64,000 nucleotides of DNA from Methanolacinia petrolearia DSM 11571 (GTDB lineage: Archaea; Halobacteriota; Methanomicrobia; Methanomicrobiales; Methanomicrobiaceae). The notes below the pieces were generated by a model, which worked only from the letters and a program-made list of their open reading frames with translations, did no database searches and had not been told where the DNA came from. The stretch spans positions 2,232,001-2,296,000 of the forward strand of contig NC_014507.1 in NCBI RefSeq assembly GCF_000147875.1. The letters are read 5' to 3'. A program made the position numbers and the translations under genes. This document shows positions 10,633 to 18,713 of the stretch, piece after piece (the stretch's first letter is position 1; each line of letters opens with the position of its first letter).

Positions 10633-10665
10633 TTAATTAAAAAAATATTTATTTAGATTAATTAA
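10633..10665. promoter_or_regulatory. Two TTAATTAA palindromes, candidate internal promoter/operator
   Basis: Perfect palindromes TTAATTAA at 10633-10640 and 10658-10665, with centres 25 bp apart, lie in the only sizeable gap (75 bp) of the operon just before the binding-protein gene. A third copy lies at 22486-22493, upstream of the cobN-like gene. AT-rich sequence makes chance matches easy, so this is a suggestion of shared control only. Confidence 0.3.
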
Positions 10666-10683
10666 ATTTTATCTGGACAAGAT

Positions 10684-11910
10684 ATGGATATCAAAAATAA
10701 AGATTTGAAAATATTCTGCATTCTGGTTGTAGTGGTGCTCATTGCGGCCGCCATTGCGATCCTGGCATTTTCCTGGGGGCCCGAGGAAAGCAGTGGCTAC
10801 GATAATCAGGCCGGTCCGACAGCAGGTAGCGGAAAAGATTATTTTTCATCGAAAGCCCTGCCCGAATATGCCGAAGGCTTCGAAGTGGAATACCATGACA
10901 ACTACAAAGTCCTCAGCATTATAGACCCCTGGGGGCGGGAATCAGGAAACCGCACCTACCTGCTCGTGCAAAAAGGGACTGAGGTTCCTGCCGGATACGA
11001 CGATGCCGCGGTATTCTATATTCCGGTCGAAAGTGTTGCCGCCCTCTCGACTACCCAGATCCCGCATATCGCAAATATCGGAGAGATCGACACTATAAAG
11101 ATCGTCAGCAATATCCAGTACATCAATAACCCGGAGATAATCGATCACTACGACGAAGGGCTCATTCATGATGTCAGCACGGCGGACAGCAGCATGACAA
11201 GCGGGCTGGACGCCGAGATCCTGATCGATGCAGAGCCCGATGCGGTCTTCGTCTCGGCTATGGAAAACCCGGATTATGACGACAGCTCAAAGATCAGGGA
11301 GCTCGGATTAAAACCGGTCATCGTCAGTGAATATATGGAGAAAACTCCTCTTGCCCGTGCCGAATGGATAAAATATTTCTCGCTCTTCTACAACAGGGAG
11401 GAAGAGGCCAACGCCCTTTTCGACGAGATAGTGTCCAGGTATGATAACGTCTCCGCGAAAGCGAAAGGAGTCGGTGAAAAACCAACCGTATTCTCCGGGA
11501 ATGATTACTACGGCACCTGGTATATGCCGGGCGGAGAGAGCTACGTAGCACAGTTGATCGAAGACGCCGGAGCGGACTATCTCTGGTCCGATGATAATTC
11601 AACCGGCTCGATCCCGCTCGACTTCGAGGCCGTTTACGACACGGCCGCAGACGCGGACTACTGGATCAATATGGGAACCGCGAACACGGCCGGAGAACTG
11701 CTTGCTGAGGACGAAAGATACTCCAAATTCGATGCCTTCCAAAACGACAGCTTATATAACAACAATGCAAGGGTGAACGAATTCGGCGGAAACGACTACT
11801 GGGAATCGGGCGTAGCGAGACCTGACCTCGTGCTGATGGACCTGATTAAGATATTCCACCCGGAGATCCTGCCCGATCATGAACTGTACTATTATAAGCA
11901 CATCGAATAA
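10684..11910 (+). CDS. ABC transporter substrate-binding protein (FecB/BtuF-like), membrane-anchored
   Basis: 408 residues. One N-terminal membrane segment (about 10-30) has no lipobox cysteine, so it is probably anchored by an uncleaved helix. Two Rossmann-like lobes follow, typical of class III periplasmic binding proteins (LDAEILIDAEPDAVFVS ... KPVIVSEYMEKTPLARAEWIKYFSLFY). It would capture a metallophore, corrinoid or related tetrapyrrole for the permease and ATPase directly downstream (15 bp gap). The ligand cannot be read from sequence. The flanking CbiZ and chelatases favour a corrinoid or metal-tetrapyrrole. Confidence 0.82.
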   Translation: MDIKNKDLKIFCILVVVVLIAAAIAILAFSWGPEESSGYDNQAGPTAGSGKDYFSSKALPEYAEGFEVEYHDNYKVLSIIDPWGRESGNRTYLLVQKGTEVPAGYDDAAVFYIPVESVAALSTTQIPHIANIGEIDTIKIVSNIQYINNPEIIDHYDEGLIHDVSTADSSMTSGLDAEILIDAEPDAVFVSAMENPDYDDSSKIRELGLKPVIVSEYMEKTPLARAEWIKYFSLFYNREEEANALFDEIVSRYDNVSAKAKGVGEKPTVFSGNDYYGTWYMPGGESYVAQLIEDAGADYLWSDDNSTGSIPLDFEAVYDTAADADYWINMGTANTAGELLAEDERYSKFDAFQNDSLYNNNARVNEFGGNDYWESGVARPDLVLMDLIKIFHPEILPDHELYYYKHIE

Positions 11911-11925
11911 AACGGAGAATCCTGA

Positions 11926-12981
11926 TTGACATTACCTGCGGCGTGCAAAATTTCGGGGATACTCTTCCCCGCAGCTTTATTGATCCTGATAACTCTCTTC
12001 GTCCTCGATCTCGTCCTGGGGTCGGTAAATATCCCTATAGAATCGATTATCTCGATCATCACGGGGGCGGAGACGAAGGATACGTGGATCAATATATTTT
12101 ATGACTGGAGGCTCCCCAAGACGCTGACCGCTCTCCTTGCAGGCGCTTCGCTTTCCGTCGCAGGTCTCCTCATGCAGACGCTCTTCAGGAATCCGCTCGC
12201 AGGGCCGTATATTCTCGGGATAAGTTCGGGGGCAAGCCTCGGCGTCGCAATAGTGATAATGGCCGGAGGGATTTCAGGATCGATTGTTGCATCGACCCTC
12301 GGGCTCTTCGGGAATCTCGGGATTGCAGTTGCCGCAACTGCAGGGTCGGCAGTTGTCATGATATTGCTTCTTTTCGCCTCGAGAAAGATCGAGAGCAATA
12401 TCACGATACTGATAATCGGCATGATGTTCGGGTACATCACAAGCTCTATCGTCTCCGTTCTGATGCAGTTCTCTGCTTCCGAGACGATGCAGTCTTACGT
12501 ATACTGGTCGTTCGGAAGCTTCTCGGGCGTGACCTGGTCGCAGCTCTTCATACTTCTTATAGCTTCGATAGCCGGACTGGTGATCTCCTTCCTGCTGGTA
12601 AAGCCGCTTAATGCACTGCTCCTGGGGGACAAATATGCAGTCAGCATGGGGATCGATTACAAAAAAATCAGGTATATAATAATCATAAACACCTCGCTCC
12701 TTGCGGGAATCGTCACCGCGTTCTGCGGCCCGATCGGGTTTCTGGGAGTCGCAGTCCCGCATCTCTGCAGGAGCCTGTTCGTTACGGGAAACCACAGGAC
12801 ACTTGTCCCTGCATGCATCATCATGGGTGGTATAATCGCAATAGCCTCGGACATAATCGCACAGGTGCCCGGGACCGGGCTGGTCCTTCCCCTTAACGCA
12901 GTCACGGCACTATTCGGTGCGCCGGTCATCATATGGATTATCCTGAGGGGCACGAAATACGGACGGGGGATCTCCACGTGA
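11926..12981 (+). CDS. FecCD/BtuC-type ABC permease
   Basis: 351 residues with about ten membrane helices. Family signatures include RLPKTLTALLAGASLSVAGLLMQTLFRNPLAGPYILGISSGA (approximate sites 50-90) and the GFLGVAVPH loop near 270, the coupling region for the ATPase. The start is TTG at 11926 with a CGGAGA ribosome-binding site; no ATG lies close by. It overlaps the ATPase gene by GTGA. It belongs to the iron-siderophore/vitamin B12 uptake family and forms a dimer in that family. Confidence 0.88.
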   Translation: MTLPAACKISGILFPAALLILITLFVLDLVLGSVNIPIESIISIITGAETKDTWINIFYDWRLPKTLTALLAGASLSVAGLLMQTLFRNPLAGPYILGISSGASLGVAIVIMAGGISGSIVASTLGLFGNLGIAVAATAGSAVVMILLLFASRKIESNITILIIGMMFGYITSSIVSVLMQFSASETMQSYVYWSFGSFSGVTWSQLFILLIASIAGLVISFLLVKPLNALLLGDKYAVSMGIDYKKIRYIIIINTSLLAGIVTAFCGPIGFLGVAVPHLCRSLFVTGNHRTLVPACIIMGGIIAIASDIIAQVPGTGLVLPLNAVTALFGAPVIIWIILRGTKYGRGIST

Positions 12982-14048
12982 ACTCCCCTGAACTCCTTTC
13001 ATGCAGGAACCTCGCCATCGGCTATTCCAGCAAAAAGGGAGGAGTAAAGAGAGTCTCCGAAAACCTGAACATCACCCTGGAGAAGGGCGAACTCGTTTCG
13101 CTCATCGGCCCGAATGGATCGGGCAAATCCACGCTGATCAGGACACTCACTGCTCTCCAGCCGTCCCTCGAAGGCGAAGTCCGCATCAATGGCAGGGATA
13201 TCAGGTCTTTCTCGCCCGAAGAAAAAGCGAAGACCATGAGTGTTGTGCTTACGACTCCGGTGCAGGCCGGAAACATGAAGGCATTCGACATAGTTGCGCT
13301 CGGAAGATACCCTTATACGAACTGGGCGGGGAGCCTGGGAGCAAAAGACGAAGAGGCGGTAATGAACGCCCTGTCGTCTGCCGGAGCGGCGGATCTCGCC
13401 CATCGTTTCATCCATGAACTGAGCGACGGTGAGAGGCAGAAAGTAATGATTGCAAGGGCGATTGCACAGGATCCGGACCTCATGGTCCTCGACGAGCCTA
13501 CGGCCTACCTGGACCTCCCGCACAAGATCGAGATCATGCGTGTCCTGAAACAGGTGGCGCATAAGTACGGAAGAACTATCCTCCTGTCGACCCACGATCT
13601 GAATCTCGCGATAAAATGCTCGGACCGGATGTGGATAATGAAGGGCGGCGGGGAGTTCAGGTCTGGAACACCGGAGGACCTCATACTTTCGGGAGAGCTC
13701 GAATCTGCATTCAACCTCGGAGGGGTCAGATTCGACAGGATGAAGGGGGACTTTACGATACCTGTCGAAAAGACCGGGATGGTGCTCCTGAAGGGAGAGC
13801 AGTCCGCCGAGTATACATGGACTGTGAACGCCCTGGAAAGGACGGGCATAGAGATTGCCGGGGGGCCAGGGCAACCGGATGAACCGGGCAGTCCTGAAGA
13901 TTCATGCATAATCTCCATAGAAAAAACGGACGAGGGGACGAGATGGATTGTCAGGAAAGAGGACACCCAGTTCGGGATGACATGCGAAAGCATAGGGGAA
14001 CTTGTTTCGGCACTACTGTTCTTATTCAAAGGAGGCGGCAGCGATTAA
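12978..14048 (+). CDS. ABC transporter ATPase (FecE/BtuD-like) with C-terminal extension
   Basis: 356 residues. Walker A is GPNGSGKS, the signature motif is LSDGERQKVMIARA, Walker B is LMVLDEPTAYLD, and the switch His is in LLSTHDL. About 110 residues after the ABC domain (roughly from 245) form an extension of unknown fold. The start is GTG 12978, overlapping the permease stop as GTGA and preceded by GGGGGA. The 3' end carries AAAGGAGG, which looks like the ribosome-binding site for the next gene. Confidence 0.88.
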   Translation: MNSPELLSCRNLAIGYSSKKGGVKRVSENLNITLEKGELVSLIGPNGSGKSTLIRTLTALQPSLEGEVRINGRDIRSFSPEEKAKTMSVVLTTPVQAGNMKAFDIVALGRYPYTNWAGSLGAKDEEAVMNALSSAGAADLAHRFIHELSDGERQKVMIARAIAQDPDLMVLDEPTAYLDLPHKIEIMRVLKQVAHKYGRTILLSTHDLNLAIKCSDRMWIMKGGGEFRSGTPEDLILSGELESAFNLGGVRFDRMKGDFTIPVEKTGMVLLKGEQSAEYTWTVNALERTGIEIAGGPGQPDEPGSPEDSCIISIEKTDEGTRWIVRKEDTQFGMTCESIGELVSALLFLFKGGGSD

Positions 14049-16302
14049 AATTGCAGTATACGGGAAGGGAGGAATAGGGAAATCCACAATCTCGGCCAAT
14101 ATCTCGGCCGCACTTTCCCTAAACGGGAACAGGATCCTGCAGGTGGGCTGCGATCCCAAACACGACTCCACGAGACTGCTCCTGGGAGGCAGGGTCCCGG
14201 AGACCGTCCTCGATTATATCAGGGAAGTGGCGCCGGAACAAAGAAGTCTCGACGACATAGTCTTCTGCGGTTTCGGTAATGTCGCATGCGTCGAAGCCGG
14301 CGGCCCCGAACCCGGCGTAGGCTGTGCGGGCAGGGGCATCATCACCACGTTCGGTCTTCTGGAATCTCTCGGCCTGGGCCGGATCGATTTCGATTACGAG
14401 ATATACGATGTTCTCGGCGATGTCGTATGCGGCGGGTTTGCCGTCCCCATACGAAAGGAGTACGCTGAAACGATCTATCTCGTAACTTCCGGCGAATTCA
14501 TGGCGATCTATGCTGCAAACAACATCCTCAGGGGGATCAAAAACTTCGGCGATTCGCCGGAGAGGGTCGCCGGGATTATTTACAACAGCCGGAACCTGAA
14601 GGACGAAGACGAAAGGATTCGTGCATTTGCGGAAGCGGTGAAGCTGCCTGTCGTCGCCCGCATTCCGAGAAGCGATCTCTTTGCATCCGCGGAGAAAGAA
14701 GGAAAGACCGTCATAGAAGCATACCCGGATTCCCAGGAGGCTGAAATCTTCAGGGAGATTGCGGCGAATATCTCCGGGATTCGTCCAGCAGGCGGCGGAA
14801 GACTTCACGGAGCCCTTCCGCTCGACGACGAGACCCTCGAAGCCGTTGTCCTGGGCGTTCGTAAAAAGGATATTCACAAAAAAAGGACGCACCAAAAATC
14901 CGAACCGGCCAAAGCAACTACACAGAATGCATCACCTACGCCCTCATCTGCTCACTGTCCTTTCCGCCCCGGCGAAAAATGCAGCACTGATGTATCCGAT
15001 AAAAAAACGGATGCCTCCGTGAACTCCCGGACGAAGTATCCTCTTCACGGCTGTGCTTTTGCAGGTGCGGCCTGCGTTACCGCACAGATAATGGATGCCT
15101 ACACCATCCTTCACGGCCCTAAGAGCTGTGCCCACATGATGTGGGGAATCATCGAGAATTCACTCCTCAGGATGAACCGCCTCTACGACTTTTCCACGGA
15201 TTTCGATATCACGAAAAGAACAGGGACCACTAACATGGACGACGAAGATTTCATCTTCGGCGGAGAAGCAAAACTGAGAGCTGAAATCGGGAAGGCGATC
15301 GATAACGGCTGGAAGCATATCTTCATAATAACAGCATGCCCACCCGGAATAATCGGGGACGACACATCACTCGTCGCGGAAGAGATGATGAAACAGCACC
15401 CAGGAACAACAATCGAACCTATCCCTGTCGACGGGAATATCGATGGGGATTTTTCGCAGGGATACATCCGCACGTTCGGGATAATCGCGAGGTACATCGA
15501 CCGGAGCGGCGGGGGAAGAAAGGAGAATTCGGTCAATATAATCGGGGAGAAGTCGCTTGCAACAAACGAGGAGTACGACTTCGGGTCGATAAAAGATCTC
15601 CTTGACGCTATCGGGATCTCGGTGAACACCCGTTTTATTACCAGGACCGATATCGCTTCGATCAGGAATCTCGACAATGCATGCATGAACCTCCCTGCAC
15701 ACGGCGACTTTACCTCGGCGATGATCTCTGAGATAGTAGCCGGGAATTCCTCCCTGCCCTTTCTGAATATGCCGTTTCCGACGGGATTCGGGGAGACATC
15801 CGCGTGGCTCACGAAGATAGCGGAATTTTTCGGCAAAACGAAGAAGGCCGAAGAACTGATCGAATCCGAAGAGAAGATCTACAGGAAGAAGATCTCCGGG
15901 CTGAAGGTATCGACGAAAGGAAAGAAGCTCCTGGTCAGTACATATTCGCGGAATATCGACTGGATCATCGAACTCGCATGCGATCTCGGGATGGAGATCG
16001 TCCGCATCGGCCTTATGCATTCGCCTGAAAAAGAGCCGCTGAGAACACGGTACGAAGACCTCCCTGTAAGGGACGATTATGACCCGGAGATACGCAGAGA
16101 GGAGATCGGATTGCTCTCCCCGGACCTCGTGCTGCTCGACCGGCCGGCCCCGGGGCAGGGAGAGTATGTAAGATACGATACCATACCCTATTCCGCGGGA
16201 TTCGGATTTCAGGCCGGGCTTTTCTGGGCTGAAAGATGGAGCAGGGTTATGAAACTGCCGCCTGCCGAAGAGTGGAGATATGACGGAGAGGACGTATGCT
16301 GA
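14044..16302 (+). CDS. NifH-NifD fusion, nitrogenase-like reductase/catalytic subunit
   Basis: About 752 residues. The NifH-like part (1 to about 265) has the P-loop GKGGIGKS at 7-14 and both bridging [4Fe-4S] cysteines, Cys94 (GVGCAGRG) and Cys129 (DVVCGG). A hydrophilic linker of about 60 residues follows. The NifD/CfbD-like part keeps three cluster cysteines: about 337 (HGCAFAGA), 362 (GPKSC) and 432 (TACPPGIIGDD). In this superfamily NifH passes electrons to a NifDK-type dimer that reduces N2, protochlorophyllide, chlorin or Ni-sirohydrochlorin. A single-chain NifH-NifD is unusual. Start: a TTG at 14002 exists, but AAAGGAGG eight bases before ATT 14044 and the ATTAA overlap with the upstream stop favour ATT. 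Confidence 0.85.
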   Translation: MKIAVYGKGGIGKSTISANISAALSLNGNRILQVGCDPKHDSTRLLLGGRVPETVLDYIREVAPEQRSLDDIVFCGFGNVACVEAGGPEPGVGCAGRGIITTFGLLESLGLGRIDFDYEIYDVLGDVVCGGFAVPIRKEYAETIYLVTSGEFMAIYAANNILRGIKNFGDSPERVAGIIYNSRNLKDEDERIRAFAEAVKLPVVARIPRSDLFASAEKEGKTVIEAYPDSQEAEIFREIAANISGIRPAGGGRLHGALPLDDETLEAVVLGVRKKDIHKKRTHQKSEPAKATTQNASPTPSSAHCPFRPGEKCSTDVSDKKTDASVNSRTKYPLHGCAFAGAACVTAQIMDAYTILHGPKSCAHMMWGIIENSLLRMNRLYDFSTDFDITKRTGTTNMDDEDFIFGGEAKLRAEIGKAIDNGWKHIFIITACPPGIIGDDTSLVAEEMMKQHPGTTIEPIPVDGNIDGDFSQGYIRTFGIIARYIDRSGGGRKENSVNIIGEKSLATNEEYDFGSIKDLLDAIGISVNTRFITRTDIASIRNLDNACMNLPAHGDFTSAMISEIVAGNSSLPFLNMPFPTGFGETSAWLTKIAEFFGKTKKAEELIESEEKIYRKKISGLKVSTKGKKLLVSTYSRNIDWIIELACDLGMEIVRIGLMHSPEKEPLRTRYEDLPVRDDYDPEIRREEIGLLSPDLVLLDRPAPGQGEYVRYDTIPYSAGFGFQAGLFWAERWSRVMKLPPAEEWRYDGEDVC

Positions 16303-17603
16303 ACTTCGACTGCGATGGATTTTACGGGACACTGTTTGCCATAGAGGGGATATCGGACGGAAGAGCAGTACTCAACGGCCCGACGGGATGCAGGGGCCAC
16401 CCGGCATATTTCTCCGACCGGGTCTTTTCGAGAAACAATCCGTTCAAGAAGATAAACCCTGAAGAATTTTTCTTCTTCGGGCTGCCGAGAATACCGTTGA
16501 CATATCTCGACGCCGACGATTACATCGCCGGATCAGGTGAAAAGCTGGAGGCGATACTGCCGAAGATCGCGGATATGGACGGGTCTTTTATCGCGATCGT
16601 AAATTCACCGGGAGCGTCGCTTATCGGTGACGACCTCAACAGGTTCCTGCGTGATGCAGGACTTCAGGAGAGATGCATGGCCTTCGAGAGCTCTTCGTAC
16701 TCGGAAACGGTGGCAGCAGGCTTCGATGCCGCGATAGTTTCGGTACTTAAATGGCTGAAGTTAAACCGTCTCCCCGGAATCAAAAAGAGAATCAACCTGC
16801 TGGGGCTGAGCATATACCACAAGCACTGGGAGGGGACGCGGGACGAACTGGTGAAGATCTGCATGCTGATGGGGCTTGATGTCATATCTTCACCCGGCGC
16901 CGGCTCATCCGTTGCAGAGATGAAGGAATCGGCCTCCGCTTCATTTAACGTGATCGTCTTCCCTGAATATTCCGAACGGACTGCAGGATGGTACGAGGAT
17001 GAACTGGGCATTCCGTCTATAAGATCCCCGCATGGGGCTCCGGTCGGTTTTTCGGCAACCGAGGAATGGATAAATACAATAGCAGATGCCACCGGCGCCG
17101 ATCCCGAACCTGCGCTTGACTACATAAAAGAGATGAGAAGGATTGCTTTCCACAAACTCGGCAGGTTCTACAACGAGAGAGGATTTCCGAAGGGAATGAC
17201 TTTTTCAGTCGAAGCCGACGCATCAATCGCCCTGCCGCTGGTCAGGTGGCTCTACGAATATCTCAATATGTTCCCTGTCTCGGTCTCGATCAAACCTGAA
17301 AGCGATGCCGGGTACGGCAGAACCCTCTGCGATTTTCTCGAATCGAATTCGATCGGGGAATCCCTCCGGGTCAGACCCGATGATGTCCCGTCGGATGTTT
17401 TCGTAGGCGAAGGCCTAAAGGGTTCGATATTGAGGAACAACGGCCTCTGCCTCGCGAATATCGATATCGCAAACAGGAGCGGCGATTATATCGACGTCGT
17501 GCCGAAGACTCATCTCGGCGGCGCCGGTGCACTCTACCTGCTCGAACAGATCCTTAATGCGGCCAACAGAATAAGATACAAAAACTTTTTAAATAAAAAA
17601 TAA
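16296..17603 (+). CDS. NifK/NifE-like nitrogenase component 1 family protein
   Basis: 435 residues, overlapping the fusion gene by seven bases, so it is almost certainly its partner. It has the oxidoreductase/nitrogenase component 1 fold with Cys6 (FDCDGFYGT) and Cys32 (GPTGCRGH) at the first two cluster positions. At the third, NifD/NifK Cys aligns with Pro105 next to Ser104 (NSPGASLIGDD). The cluster shared with the NifD half would therefore have an incomplete cysteine set, as in other nitrogenase-like enzymes where one ligand differs. No FeMo-cofactor ligand pattern is evident. The substrate is unknown; a tetrapyrrole is suggested by context only. Confidence 0.82.
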   Translation: MLNFDCDGFYGTLFAIEGISDGRAVLNGPTGCRGHPAYFSDRVFSRNNPFKKINPEEFFFFGLPRIPLTYLDADDYIAGSGEKLEAILPKIADMDGSFIAIVNSPGASLIGDDLNRFLRDAGLQERCMAFESSSYSETVAAGFDAAIVSVLKWLKLNRLPGIKKRINLLGLSIYHKHWEGTRDELVKICMLMGLDVISSPGAGSSVAEMKESASASFNVIVFPEYSERTAGWYEDELGIPSIRSPHGAPVGFSATEEWINTIADATGADPEPALDYIKEMRRIAFHKLGRFYNERGFPKGMTFSVEADASIALPLVRWLYEYLNMFPVSVSIKPESDAGYGRTLCDFLESNSIGESLRVRPDDVPSDVFVGEGLKGSILRNNGLCLANIDIANRSGDYIDVVPKTHLGGAGALYLLEQILNAANRIRYKNFLNKK

Positions 17604-17800
17604 TAATTTGAGTTTTAAGCTTCATGACAATAAATATTTTTATTTTTTTTTTCACGACAAATTCGATCTATTTTAACTCAAATAATTATAATTTACAATA
17701 ATTCGGATCCAAAGCTTTCTAAAACAAAATAGAAATATTTTTAAGCATAAAATATACACTATTGATCGAAATATAAATCTATCCAATAGAGTGAAAGATC

Positions 17801-18649
17801 ATGAAAGGACATGGAAACAAACCAGAAAGCCACGGAGCGGTACTTGTGGTCGCGATGGGAACGACTCAGGAGGAAGGCCGTGCAGTGGTCGACAGATGCA
17901 TTGAGCTTGTGAAGAAGACGTATCCCAAGGCCGACGTCGAATTCGCATTCAATTACGAAGCGGTGAGGCTGGTCCTGAAGGAGAACGGCGAGGAAGTGCT
18001 CAGCCCGCTTGCCGCCATGACGAGACTTCTCGACAAGGGGCACTCGCAGGTCGTAGTTCAGCCGCTTTACCTCACGCCAGGAATGGGATACCACGAGCTT
18101 TACAGGATCATCGTGGCATTAAACGATCTTGCAGGAGCACACGGTGCGATCGGCTTCGACGGAATCCTCATAAGCAGACCACTGCTGATGAACACGGAGG
18201 ATTATTTCGAAGTCGCGGAGATTATCGATGGAATCTATGCCGGATCTCTTGCCGAGGACGAAGCCCTCGTACTTGTCACTCCCACCTCCGAAGGAGGAGC
18301 GGACACCTCGCTCTGCCAGATGCAGATGGTCATGGACGACATCTGCAAGTCCGGAAAGATCGTGATCGGTGCGGTTGGCGGGTACCCCGGAGTAGAAAGA
18401 GCAGTCAAAAGGCTCGGACATGTCGGGGCGAAAAAGGTCAGGCTCGTTCCCTTCTCGCTCGTACCGGGGATACATGCATGGATCGAGACCTCAGGGGAGA
18501 GCAATCCGGATTCATGGAAGAAGGCTCTCGAATCGGAAGGCTACCAGGTGACAGTCGATGAAAAGGCCCTCGGCGAGCATGAAGAGATCATAAGCGTCTT
18601 TGCCGGAAGGCTGAAGGACGCCGTGGGTTCGCACGGATTTTTAAAATAA
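17801..18649 (+). CDS. CbiK-family protein (sirohydrochlorin cobaltochelatase-like) with altered metal site
   Basis: 282 residues. Collinear with CbiK: the N-terminal strand VLVVAMGTT, VVVQPLYLTPGMGYHEL, and the C-terminal VRLVPFSLVPGIHAW followed by DSWK. From remembered Salmonella CbiK, His207 is kept (GIHAW). The segment carrying His145 (GHG) reads TPTSEGG here, and the NGDE segment with the acidic ligand reads TPGMG. It may therefore bind a different metal or act as a carrier or scaffold rather than a classic chelatase. A 197-bp AT-rich gap separates it from the nitrogenase-like genes, so it probably has its own promoter. It is convergent with the CobN-like gene. Confidence 0.75.
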   Translation: MKGHGNKPESHGAVLVVAMGTTQEEGRAVVDRCIELVKKTYPKADVEFAFNYEAVRLVLKENGEEVLSPLAAMTRLLDKGHSQVVVQPLYLTPGMGYHELYRIIVALNDLAGAHGAIGFDGILISRPLLMNTEDYFEVAEIIDGIYAGSLAEDEALVLVTPTSEGGADTSLCQMQMVMDDICKSGKIVIGAVGGYPGVERAVKRLGHVGAKKVRLVPFSLVPGIHAWIETSGESNPDSWKKALESEGYQVTVDEKALGEHEEIISVFAGRLKDAVGSHGFLK

Positions 18650-18713
18650 AAGGGATTTTAATTCCGTAATTAATTTTTTTTATTTTTCCAGATTTCGTTT
18701 TATTTGTTCTGTG

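Noticed and set aside
14044-17603. Nitrogenase (N2-fixing)
   Set aside because: The catalytic pair lacks the full P-cluster cysteine set and no nifB, nifE/nifN or molybdenum genes lie near; the context is chelatases and corrinoid uptake.
14044-18649. Standard F430 cluster cfbABCDE
   Set aside because: CfbC and CfbD are normally separate; the CbiK-like protein is not the short CfbA type; and no CfbB amidase or MurF-like CfbE gene is present.
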